From an uncultured Comamonadaceae bacterium (lineage in GTDB: Bacteria; Pseudomonadota; Gammaproteobacteria; Burkholderiales; Burkholderiaceae_C), in assembly GCA_937871735.1 (NCBI GenBank), contig CALMOI010000238.1, positions 1-21,813 of the forward strand: a DNA stretch of 21,813 nucleotides, given 5' to 3'. Shown piece by piece: positions 7,973 through 14,586 of this stretch; position 1 is the first letter of the stretch, and each line of letters begins with the position of its first letter. The translations under genes and the position numbers were made by a program. The notes under the pieces are model-generated. The model was not told the DNA's origin. It ran no database searches and saw only the letters and a program-made list of their open reading frames with translations.

Positions 7973-8458
7973 ATGCCTCACAGCCCACAACCACCCTTGG
8001 AAATCGCTTGGCAAAGCCTGGGCACCAGCTTGGCTTGGGGTGACGGCTTCGAGCTGATCCTGGTGTTTGGCTCTGACGAGGGGGCCAAGCAGGCGCTGTG
8101 GCTGCGTGCCCATGACGAGTTGCAGGCACAGGGACGGGCACCCTTTGAGCGGCCAGTGGTGCGACAGGCGAGTGACCTGACCGACCAGTTGCTGCGCCTC
8201 GCAGTCAACCCCGTTGGAACGCAACTGCTGCCGGATACGCCTTTGTGGCTGGACTTGGATGCCTATCCGGGCGATGCCACCTGGGATCAGGCCCGGCGCG
8301 ATTTTCTGTACCGTCTGAACGAACGCCGGGCTGCCTTGGCCCGCGAACATCGCTGCGTGGTGGTTCTGGCCCTGCCCCCGGACTGGACTAAGCCCGTCGC
8401 CGAGGCTGCACCTGATCTGTGGACGATACGGCAGCCGTCGATCTACTTGCCATCCTGA
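7973..8458 (+). CDS. Hypothetical protein (161 aa), resembles the N-terminal region of some NTPase/TPR proteins
   Basis: I chose the ATG at 7973 (161 residues). The frame also opens at 7865, but those extra 36 residues run through the repeat-bearing promoter region and look non-coding. Neither start has a clear Shine-Dalgarno. Visible segments are an aromatic N-terminus, WLDLD at 92-96, a basic helix with LNERR at 115-119, a hydrophobic strand VVVLALPPDW at 129-138 and APDLWTIR at 146-153. From memory, this pattern (LNxRR, hydrophobic strand ending in Pro, APDLWxxR) resembles the region just before the P-loop NTPase in large bacterial NTPase-TPR proteins. Here the protein stops right after it, with no Walker A motif. 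It may be a stand-alone domain or a remnant. It lies 21 bp upstream of the next gene. Function is unknown. Confidence 0.65.
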   Translation: MPHSPQPPLEIAWQSLGTSLAWGDGFELILVFGSDEGAKQALWLRAHDELQAQGRAPFERPVVRQASDLTDQLLRLAVNPVGTQLLPDTPLWLDLDAYPGDATWDQARRDFLYRLNERRAALAREHRCVVVLALPPDWTKPVAEAAPDLWTIRQPSIYLPS

Positions 8459-8479
8459 CCATCCACATCCCTACCGTTT

Positions 8480-8902
8480 ATGTCAAGCCTTCCCATCTTC
8501 CTGCGCCAAGTTCGCAGCCGTTCGCACGAACACCAACGCGCCATGCAACTTCTTGCCAGTGCAGGACTTGCCGGTCAAATGGTTGCCGTCTTGCGGCAAG
8601 AGTTGGACTCCCTGGTGCAGGGCTGGACGCAGTCGGTCTATAAGTTTGGGTGCGCCTTCATACACCTCTCCGGTCTTCATGACTACAACGACCGCGACCC
8701 CCTTGAACAGCTCCCAGCCGTGGAGCGAGAGGACATCCTGATGCACTGTCAGCACTACCACGGTGGCCCCATGCCCGGTGCTGAACGCTTTGGCGACCTC
8801 GTGCCCTATCTGCCTCGCGTCCTTGACAAAATTGCCAGCAACCTTGATTGCTACCTTGCCATGCTGGAAAAAGGCGAAACGCTCCACACGCACGAGGTCT
8901 AG
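8480..8902 (+). CDS. Hypothetical protein (140 aa), unknown family
   Basis: A 140-residue, apparently cytoplasmic protein with no signal peptide or membrane segment. Residues 1-50 look helical and charged. The centre holds an aromatic and His-rich stretch (FIHLSGLHDY at 60-69, then CQHYHGGP at 90-97), followed by an amphipathic C-terminal helix (about 104-130). The His-containing helix pattern could fit a HEPN-like fold, but no RxxxxH motif is clear, so this is a guess. The ATG at 8480 follows orf161 by 21 bp, so the two probably form one transcript. An alternative start is the ATG at 8543. No Shine-Dalgarno is obvious for either. Codon bias matches the neighbours, which supports a real gene. 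I do not recognise the family. Confidence 0.68.
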   Translation: MSSLPIFLRQVRSRSHEHQRAMQLLASAGLAGQMVAVLRQELDSLVQGWTQSVYKFGCAFIHLSGLHDYNDRDPLEQLPAVEREDILMHCQHYHGGPMPGAERFGDLVPYLPRVLDKIASNLDCYLAMLEKGETLHTHEV

Positions 8903-8903
8903 C

Positions 8904-8929
8904 CGGGAGGGCAAGACTCATTCCTCCCG
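8904..8929. terminator. Possible bidirectional terminator hairpin between convergent genes
   Basis: CGGGAGG (8904-8910) and CCTCCCG (8923-8929) form a perfect 7-bp GC-rich stem with a 12-base loop. It starts 2 bp after the orf140 stop and lies 15 bp beyond the aldehyde dehydrogenase stop on the other strand. Only three T residues follow on the + strand and there is no T-tract on the - strand, so termination strength is doubtful. The position between convergent genes supports the call. Confidence 0.45.
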
Positions 8930-8944
8930 TTTCCCGGACTCACC

Positions 8945-10444
8945 TCACACCATCCGCCCACCCCTCCCCACCACCCACCCCGGCGCTTGCTGCAAGCACA
9001 CCGGGCGCAAGAAGCGTTGCAGCGCCGCATCGCCCACCGAGGTGCTGGCGGGTTCGGTGCTGCTGGGCCACGGGCCGCCGTGTTGCTGCGCGGCGGTGAC
9101 GGCCACGCCCGTGGGCACGCCCGCAAACAGCACGCGGCCTGCGATGTTCATCGCGCCGCGCACCAAAGCGCGGGTGGTGGCGTTGTCGGCATCAGCGCCC
9201 CACAACGTCACCGTCAGGCTGCCGCCCACGGCTTGCAGCACGGCCAGCACTTGGGCTACGCTGGTGCAGCGCACGACCAAGCTGGCGGGGCCGAAGACTT
9301 CTTCGCGCAGCGCGGCGCGGTTGATGAAGTCGTCAGCGCTGACCTGGGCCAGCACCGGGCGCGGCGCGGCGGGGGCCGGTGCTTGCGCGGTGTCGGTCAG
9401 GGCTTGCGCGCCTTGTTCCAGCCAGTGGCTCAGGGCGACATCAAAGGCGCTGCGCATGCCTTGCGTCAGCATGGCGTGGGGTTGCAAGGCGTTCAGGCTT
9501 TGGGCCAGTTGGGCGACGAAGGCATCGTTCACCGCTTGAGCGTCGGCGGCCAGTTCGGGGCTGTCGATCAGCACGATCACGCCTGGGCTGGTGCAAAACT
9601 GGCCGCAGCCTTGGGTGATGGAACCGGCCAGCGTGGCGGCCATTGCCGCGCCATCTTGCGCCAGCAAACCGGGCCAAGCGATCACCGGGTTGACCGAACC
9701 CAGCTCGCCATAAAACGGAATGGGCCGGGGCCGGGCGCGCGCTTCTGCGGCCAAAGCCGAGCCGCCGCGTGTGGAGCCTGTGAACGCGCCCGCTGCAATC
9801 GCCGGGTGGCGTACCAAGCGCACGCCCACATCGTTGCCCGCGCCTTGCACAAAACCCACCAGGCCAGCGGGCAAATTCAAGCTGCTCAGCGCGCCCGTGA
9901 TCAAGCCATAAACGCGGGTGGACAGCAGCAAATGCCCGCTGTGCGCCTTCACCACCACCGGGCAACCGGCAGCCAGCGCCGAAGCGGTGTCGCCGCCCAG
10001 CACCGAGAAAGCGAACGGAAAGTTGCTGGCCGAGAACATGGCGACGGGGCCGAGCGGCACGCTCCAGCGCTGCATGTGCGGGTGGCCTGCGGGCGGCGCG
10101 CCGGGCACGGCGGGGTCGTCCAACACGGCAAAGGCGGCACCTTGCGCGGCCAAGGTGGCAAAGCGGCGCAGTTGGAAGCTGGTGCGGTCGAGTTCGCCAC
10201 TCAAGCGCACCGGGCCGAGGGCGGTTTCTTGGTCGGCCAATTCGACCAGCGCGGCGCGGTCGCCTTCCAGCACATCGGCCAAGGCGTTGAGCAAGCTGGC
10301 GCGCTGTGCGCCGGTGCTGGCTTGCCAGTCGGCAAAAGCGGCGGCTGCAGCAGCGCAAGCGGCATCGACTTCAGCGGCGGTGCTGACAGGCACACGGGCC
10401 AGCACTTCGCCGGTGCGGGCGTTGTAAGAAGCAAGGGTGGTCAT
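8945..10444 (-). CDS. 2-oxoglutarate semialdehyde dehydrogenase (2,5-dioxovalerate dehydrogenase)
   Basis: A 499-residue aldehyde dehydrogenase. The catalytic cysteine is C284 in GQGQFCTSPGV-type context (QGCGQFCTSPG), the general base is E247 (FYGELGS), N141 sits in SNFPFAF and the cofactor lysine is K166. The GQFCTxPG and FYGELGSVNP signatures are those of the ketoglutarate-semialdehyde dehydrogenases found in aldarate clusters. It would oxidise 2-oxoglutarate semialdehyde to 2-oxoglutarate with NAD(P)+, the last step of the glucarate route, in the cytoplasm. It is third in a - strand operon, 9 bp after gudD, with a weak ribosome site partly inside the gudD end. Substrate is assigned from both motif and context. 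Preference for NAD+ or NADP+ cannot be read. Confidence 0.92.
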   Translation of the reverse strand: MTTLASYNARTGEVLARVPVSTAAEVDAACAAAAAAFADWQASTGAQRASLLNALADVLEGDRAALVELADQETALGPVRLSGELDRTSFQLRRFATLAAQGAAFAVLDDPAVPGAPPAGHPHMQRWSVPLGPVAMFSASNFPFAFSVLGGDTASALAAGCPVVVKAHSGHLLLSTRVYGLITGALSSLNLPAGLVGFVQGAGNDVGVRLVRHPAIAAGAFTGSTRGGSALAAEARARPRPIPFYGELGSVNPVIAWPGLLAQDGAAMAATLAGSITQGCGQFCTSPGVIVLIDSPELAADAQAVNDAFVAQLAQSLNALQPHAMLTQGMRSAFDVALSHWLEQGAQALTDTAQAPAPAAPRPVLAQVSADDFINRAALREEVFGPASLVVRCTSVAQVLAVLQAVGGSLTVTLWGADADNATTRALVRGAMNIAGRVLFAGVPTGVAVTAAQQHGGPWPSSTEPASTSVGDAALQRFLRPVCLQQAPGWVVGRGGRMV

Positions 10445-10453
10445 AGAAGTGAC

Positions 10454-11830
10454 TCAGCTTTCGTGAAATAGAGAACCAAAAATCAGCGCACCATGCAAGG
10501 CCGCTTGGGGGTCAAACGACCAGCCGGGGATCAGGTACTGCATGGCTTGCGCGTCGTTGCGGCTGCCCAGGCCGTGCTGCAAATAGAGCTGGTGGGCGCG
10601 CTCCACGGCGTCCATGTCCAGCGTCACGCCCAAGCCGGGCATGGTGGGCACGGCCACTTCGCCGCCGACGATTTGCAAGGGGTTGCGGGTCAGCTCTTGG
10701 CCTTCTTGCCAAATCCAATGCGTGTCGATGGCGGTGACGCGGCCCGGCGCGGCAGCAGCGGCATGGGTGAACATGGCCAGCGACACGTCAAAGTGGTTGT
10801 TGGAGTGGCTGCCCCAAGTCAGCCCAAAGTCGCGGCAGATTTGCGCCACGCGCACTGCGCCTTGCATCGTCCAAAAATGCGGGTCGGCCAGCGGGATGTC
10901 CACGCTTTGCAGACTGAGCGAGTGCACCATCTGCCGCCAGTCGGTGGCGACCATGTTGGTGGCGGTGGGCAGGCCGGTGGCGCGGCGGAATTCGGCCATC
11001 ACCTCGCGGCCTGAAAAGCCGCCTTCAGCGCCGCACGGGTCTTCGGCATAGGCCAGCACGCCGGCCATGTCGCGCATCAGGCGAATGGCGTCTTTCAGCA
11101 GCCAGCCGCCGTTGGGATCGAGCGTGATGCGCGCTTGCGGGAAGCGGGCTTTCAGCGCTTTGATGGCCTCGACCTCGTCCTCGCCGCGCAGCACGCCACC
11201 CTTGAGCTTGAAGTCCTGAAAGCCGTAGCGCGCTTGCGCGGCCTCGGCCAAGCGGACGACGGCCTCGGGCGTCATGGCGACTTCGTGGCGCAGGCGCAGC
11301 CAGTCGTCAGGCTGATCGGGGGTGCTGACGTAGGGCAAATCGGTGGCGCTGCGGTCGCCCACGTAGAACAAATAACCCAGCATGGGCACGCTGTCGCGCT
11401 GCTGGCCTTCGCCCAACAAGGCGCAGACTGGCACTTCCAAATGCTGGCCCAGCAAGTCCAGCATCGCCGACTCAATGGCCGTGACGGCGTGGATGGTGGT
11501 GCGCAAGTCAAAGGTTTGCAGGCCGCGCCCGCCCGCGTCACGGTCAGCGTAGACGCTGCGCACGCGGTTCAGCACGCTTTGCCAATCGCCCAGCTTGGCC
11601 CCGACGACTTGCGCGGCGGCATCGGCCAAGGTTTGGCGTATGGGTTCACCGCCGGGCACTTCGCCCACGCCGGTGCGACCGGCGCTGTCGGTCAAGATCA
11701 ACAGGTTGCGGGTGAAGAACGGGGCGTGCGCGCCGCTCAAGTTCAGCAGCATGCTGTCGCGCCCGGCCACGGGAACGACGCGCAAGCTCACGACATGCGG
11801 GGTGGCGGCAGAGGCAGAAGTGGCGGTCAT
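10454..11830 (-). CDS. gudD: D-glucarate dehydratase
   Basis: A 458-residue member of the enolase superfamily that dehydrates D-glucarate (and L-idarate) to 5-keto-4-deoxy-D-glucarate. All expected catalytic positions are visible: K208 and K210 in FKLKGG, Mg2+ ligands D238 (LDPNGGW), E263 (AEDPCG) and N292 (ATNM), and the acid/base pair D316 (LADPHFW) and H342 (SHSNNHFD). As I recall the E. coli enzyme, these are its residues shifted by three. The N-terminal capping segment with PFFTRN and GVGEVPGG is also typical. CGGAG stands upstream of the ATG at a suitable distance. The gene is 17 bp after kdgD and in the same operon. The annotation as glucarate rather than galactarate dehydratase is strong. 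Confidence 0.97.
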   Translation of the reverse strand: MTATSASAATPHVVSLRVVPVAGRDSMLLNLSGAHAPFFTRNLLILTDSAGRTGVGEVPGGEPIRQTLADAAAQVVGAKLGDWQSVLNRVRSVYADRDAGGRGLQTFDLRTTIHAVTAIESAMLDLLGQHLEVPVCALLGEGQQRDSVPMLGYLFYVGDRSATDLPYVSTPDQPDDWLRLRHEVAMTPEAVVRLAEAAQARYGFQDFKLKGGVLRGEDEVEAIKALKARFPQARITLDPNGGWLLKDAIRLMRDMAGVLAYAEDPCGAEGGFSGREVMAEFRRATGLPTATNMVATDWRQMVHSLSLQSVDIPLADPHFWTMQGAVRVAQICRDFGLTWGSHSNNHFDVSLAMFTHAAAAAPGRVTAIDTHWIWQEGQELTRNPLQIVGGEVAVPTMPGLGVTLDMDAVERAHQLYLQHGLGSRNDAQAMQYLIPGWSFDPQAALHGALIFGSLFHES

Positions 11831-11847
11831 GTGGCGCGACTCCGGGT

Positions 11848-12759
11848 TTACTGAGCGCCCAGCGGTGCCATCAGGGCACGCAGTTCTTCGACTTCAGCGG
11901 GCAGCAGGTCAGACAGCGGCGGGCGCACCGGGCCAGCCGAGTGACCCACGATTGCCGCCCCAGCCTTGACGATGGAGACGGCGTAGCCCTCGTTCTTGTT
12001 GCGCAGCGCGATGTAGGGCAAGAAGAAGTCGCGGATCAGGCGGTCGCAGGTGGCGGTGTCATGGGCGGCATGGGCGTTGTAGAACTCCATCGCCGTCTTA
12101 GGAATGAAGTTGAACACGGCGGACGAGTACACCGGGCAACCCATCGCCTTGTACGCACCCGCAAACAGCTCAGCCGTGGGCAGGCCGCCCAGATAAGCAA
12201 AGCGCTCGCCCAAGGTTTGGCGGATAGAGACGAACTTTTCGATGTCGCCCACGCCGTCTTTGAAGCCGATCAGGTTCGGGCAGGTGTCGGCCAGCACTTG
12301 CAAGCTGGCGGGCGTCAGGCGGCAACCGCCCCGGTTGTAGACCGTCACGCCAAATTTGACGCTGCGGCACACGGCCTGCACGTGGGCAATCAACCCGGCT
12401 TGGCTGGCTTCGGTCAGGTAGTGCGGCAGCAGCAAGATGCCTTGCGCGCCCAAGCGCTCAGCTTCTTGCGCGTACTGGATGGCGACGCGGGTCGGGCCAC
12501 CGGCACCGGCAATGATGGGCGTGCGACCCCGGCAGGTGTCGAGCGCGACTTGGATGACGTCGCTGTACTCGCCCGGCTCCATCGAGAAAAATTCGCCCGT
12601 GCCGCCCGCCGCAAACAGGGCTGACGCGCCGTAGGGTTGCAGCCATTCCAAGCGCTCGGCATAGCCTTTGGGCTCGAAATTGAGTTCGGCATCGAAATCG
12701 GTCAAGGGGAAAGACAACAAACCGGATTCAAGTACGGTTTTGAGTTCTGAAGGCAGCAT
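11848..12759 (-). CDS. kdgD: 5-dehydro-4-deoxyglucarate dehydratase
   Basis: A 303-residue member of the dihydrodipicolinate synthase/N-acetylneuraminate lyase family. It dehydrates and decarboxylates 5-keto-4-deoxyglucarate to 2-oxoglutarate semialdehyde. The carboxylate-binding GGTGE is at 52-56, the catalytic tyrosine is Y141 (YNRGG) and the Schiff-base lysine is K167 (GFKDGVGD). The length matches the family. It begins the three-enzyme - strand operon kdgD-gudD-dehydrogenase, and its product feeds the last enzyme. A GGAG ribosome site precedes the ATG. Plain dihydrodipicolinate synthase is less likely given the adjacent gudD and the FKDGVGD motif. Confidence 0.96.
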   Translation of the reverse strand: MLPSELKTVLESGLLSFPLTDFDAELNFEPKGYAERLEWLQPYGASALFAAGGTGEFFSMEPGEYSDVIQVALDTCRGRTPIIAGAGGPTRVAIQYAQEAERLGAQGILLLPHYLTEASQAGLIAHVQAVCRSVKFGVTVYNRGGCRLTPASLQVLADTCPNLIGFKDGVGDIEKFVSIRQTLGERFAYLGGLPTAELFAGAYKAMGCPVYSSAVFNFIPKTAMEFYNAHAAHDTATCDRLIRDFFLPYIALRNKNEGYAVSIVKAGAAIVGHSAGPVRPPLSDLLPAEVEELRALMAPLGAQ

Positions 12760-12788
12760 GGATGAGTCTCCGTCTAAGGTGATTGATG

Positions 12789-12807
12789 ACGTGGCATCCC
12801 GCCACGT
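12789..12807. repeat. Perfect inverted repeat upstream of kdgD
   Basis: ACGTGGC (12789-12795) and GCCACGT (12801-12807) flank a 5-base loop. Further out, GATGAC (12785-12790) and GTCATC (12813-12818) are also inverted, making an imperfect larger dyad that overlaps the candidate operator. It may be a leader hairpin or part of a compound operator. Confidence 0.5.
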
Positions 12808-12825
12808 TGTCAGTCATCATACAAC
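12806..12825. promoter_or_regulatory. Candidate GntR-family operator upstream of kdgD
   Basis: GTTGT (12806-12810) and ACAAC (12821-12825) form a dyad. On the - strand the 13-mer GTTGTATGATGAC (12825 down to 12813) matches 10 of 13 positions of the perfect palindrome GTTGTACGACAAC found at 13680-13692 upstream of udh. Two related sites at the two divergent arms of one regulon fit autogenous control by the adjacent FadR-type regulator. Binding itself is inferred. Confidence 0.55.
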
Positions 12826-12876
12826 TAAAGACCCAAAAACAGCAACAGGGTTGACCCCAAGCCTCAGCACGCCGCT

Positions 12877-13611
12877 TCAGTGCGTGCTCAGTTCGCTGGC
12901 GCGCCGACGGCGCTCGCGGCTGTTGGCCAAATGGGTGCGCATGGCGGCGCGGGCACCGTCGGGGTCTTGGCCCGCAATGGCATCCAAGATGCTCTCGTGC
13001 TCGGCGTTGACGCGGCGCAGGTACTGCTGGCGCTCGTCGCTTTGGGCTTCAGGGCTGTCCAAACGGGCACGCGGAATGATCATGCTGCCCAAGGTGCTCA
13101 TCAGTTCGGCGAAGTGGTGGTTTTGCGTGGCGCGGGCCACTTCCAGGTGAAACTGGAAGTCGGCGGACACGGCATCGCGCCGGTCTTCAACGGCGGCCAT
13201 CACGGCGTCTAACGCGCGGCGCATGGCCAGTAAATTTTCGGGGGTGCGACGCTGCGCTGCGAGGGCGGCGGCCTCGGTTTCCACGCCAATGCGCAGCTCT
13301 AGCACCGCAATCACATCGCGCAAGGTGCCGAACTGCTCAGGTGTGATGCGAAAGCCCGGCGCATCGCCCAGCCCCAGCACAAAGGTGCCGATGCCGTGAC
13401 GGGTTTGCACTTGCCCAGCCGCTTGCAATTTGGAGATCGCCTCACGCACCACGGTGCGGCTGACGTTGAACTCGGCCATGATCGCCGCCTCGGTCGGCAG
13501 CTTGTCGCCGGGGCTCAAACGCCCTTCACGGATGCGGCCTCCCAGTGATTCGACCAGCTCTAAGGCCAAGGTTCGGGGTTTGCGGCGGTTGGCGGTGTCG
13601 GTGGTGTTCAT
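12877..13611 (-). CDS. GntR-family (FadR/FCD subfamily) transcriptional regulator of hexuronate/aldarate genes
   Basis: A 244-residue regulator. The N-terminal winged helix-turn-helix (about 12-80) contains LSPGDKLPTEAAIMAEFNVSR and VVREAISKL, the GntR signature. The C-terminal all-helical FCD domain shows the metal-ligand pattern D151-x3-H155, H205 and H227, which usually binds a metal and a small acid effector. It lies between the two arms of the uronate cluster and upstream of kdgD on the same strand. It probably represses the cluster until an aldarate or pathway intermediate binds. The name GguR is used for a regulator in such betaproteobacterial clusters; I keep the symbol blank because orthology cannot be tested here. 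The start has a weak purine-rich ribosome site. Confidence 0.9.
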   Translation of the reverse strand: MNTTDTANRRKPRTLALELVESLGGRIREGRLSPGDKLPTEAAIMAEFNVSRTVVREAISKLQAAGQVQTRHGIGTFVLGLGDAPGFRITPEQFGTLRDVIAVLELRIGVETEAAALAAQRRTPENLLAMRRALDAVMAAVEDRRDAVSADFQFHLEVARATQNHHFAELMSTLGSMIIPRARLDSPEAQSDERQQYLRRVNAEHESILDAIAGQDPDGARAAMRTHLANSRERRRRASELSTH

Positions 13612-13741
13612 GGCGGTCTCTTTTCTTGGTGTTAACCCTAGTGCAATGTGGCGAAACGAACGCTAAAGTTCGCTCCTATGTTGTACGACAACTGATGACG
13701 TATCACAAGGCCAGTTTCTACTGTACCAAGACCTTTTTTTG
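13612..13741. promoter_or_regulatory. Divergent promoter region of gntR and udh
   Basis: A 130-bp AT-richer gap between divergent starts. It holds the perfect palindrome at 13680-13692, the octamer TGATGACG at 13693-13700 (also present upstream of kdgD at 12784-12791), and a 5-bp inverted pair CGAAC/GTTCG at 13657-13661 and 13668-13672. It ends in a run of seven T just before the udh start. Promoter boxes cannot be fixed by eye. Confidence 0.6.
13680..13692. promoter_or_regulatory. Candidate operator, perfect GTTGT-N3-ACAAC palindrome
   Basis: GTTGTACGACAAC is fully symmetric around its centre and lies between gntR and udh, 50-68 bp from each start. Short symmetric sites of this size are typical of FadR-type GntR regulators. 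A diverged copy (10 of 13 matches) is found upstream of kdgD. Confidence 0.65.
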
Positions 13742-14569
13742 ATGACCACCATGCCTGCCCATCCGACCCCTCTGCGCTTTTCCCGATTGCTGCTGACTGG
13801 CGCTGCCGGTGGCTTGGGCCGCGAGTTGCGCGCCCGGCTCCCGGCGTACTGCGACACGCTGCGCCTGTCCGACATCGCCGATTTAGGCACTGCCGCTGCG
13901 AGCGAAGAACTCTACCCCGCCCGCCTGGAAGATGCAGCCGCCGTCCACGCCCTGCTGGAAGGCGTGGACGCGGTGATCCACCTGGGCGGCGTCTCCACCG
14001 AGCAGCCTTGGCAGCCGATTTTGGAAGGCAACATCATCGGCACCTACAACCTGTATGAAGCGGCGCGCAAGCACGGCGTGAAGCGCATCGTGTTTGCCAG
14101 CTCCAACCACGTCACCGGCTTTTACCGCCAAGACGAAGTGGTCAGCCCGCGTGACCCGGTGCGGCCCGATGGGCTGTACGGCCTGTCCAAAGCCTTTGGC
14201 GAAGACCTGTCGCGCTTTTACTTTGACCGCTACGGCATCGAAACCGTGTGCGTGCGCATCGGCTCCAGCTTCCCCGAACCGAAGAACCGCCGCATGTTGG
14301 CCACTTGGATGAGCTTTGACGACTTGGAGCGGCTGGTCATGGCCAGCCTGACCGCGCCGGTGGTCGGCCACACCATCATCTACGGCATGGGCGACAACAC
14401 CACGACATGGTGGGACAACACCAGCGCCCGCCACATTGGCTACCGCCCGCAAGACAGCTCGGAGCGCTTTCGCCCCGCCATCGAAGCAGCCGACCCGCGC
14501 CCCGACATGAGCGACCCCGCCGTGATCTTTCAAGGCGGCCCGTTCGTGCGCACTGGCCCGTTCGAGTAA
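13742..14569 (+). CDS. udh: Uronate dehydrogenase
   Basis: A 275-residue extended short-chain dehydrogenase. It oxidises D-glucuronate or D-galacturonate at C1 with NAD+, giving the aldaro-lactone. The nucleotide loop TGAAGGLG is at 19-26, S120/S121 sit in FASSNHVTGFY, and the catalytic Y146-x3-K150 is in YGLSKAFGED. The segment HLGGVSTEQPW and the C-terminal GGPFVRTGPFE are typical of Udh. The ATG at 13742 is preferred to TTG at 13739; the ATG at 13751 is also possible, and none has a good Shine-Dalgarno. It is the first gene of the + strand arm, 17 bp upstream of the lactonase, whose substrate it makes. Confidence 0.95.
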   Translation: MTTMPAHPTPLRFSRLLLTGAAGGLGRELRARLPAYCDTLRLSDIADLGTAAASEELYPARLEDAAAVHALLEGVDAVIHLGGVSTEQPWQPILEGNIIGTYNLYEAARKHGVKRIVFASSNHVTGFYRQDEVVSPRDPVRPDGLYGLSKAFGEDLSRFYFDRYGIETVCVRIGSSFPEPKNRRMLATWMSFDDLERLVMASLTAPVVGHTIIYGMGDNTTTWWDNTSARHIGYRPQDSSERFRPAIEAADPRPDMSDPAVIFQGGPFVRTGPFE

Positions 14570-14574
14570 AGCTT

Positions 14575-14578
14575 GGAG
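14575..14578 (+). promoter_or_regulatory. Ribosome binding site deciding the lactonase start
   Basis: GGAG lies 8 bases before the ATG at 14587. It excludes the much longer in-frame opening at 14407, which would overlap udh by 160 bp and adds a basic, non-family N-terminus. Confidence 0.8.
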
Positions 14579-14586
14579 TCACGGCC

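Larger units (their letters stand above)
12760..12876 (-). promoter_or_regulatory. gntR-kdgD intergenic region, kdgD promoter/leader
   Basis: This 117-bp gap precedes kdgD and follows gntR on the same strand. It contains a GTTGT/ACAAC dyad (12806-12825) and a perfect 7-bp hairpin closer to kdgD (12789-12807). The composition is more AT-rich than in the flanking genes. It probably holds a regulated promoter for kdgD-gudD-dehydrogenase. I cannot define -10 and -35 boxes with confidence. Confidence 0.6.

Noticed and set aside
8987..10471. 494-codon open frame on the + strand across the aldehyde dehydrogenase
   Set aside because: Antisense to a gene with intact catalytic residues. The translation is Gly/His/Arg/Gln-rich and has no recognisable domain.
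14407..14586. 60-codon upstream extension of the lactonase
   Set aside because: It overlaps the end of udh. The family homology and the GGAG ribosome site start at 14587.
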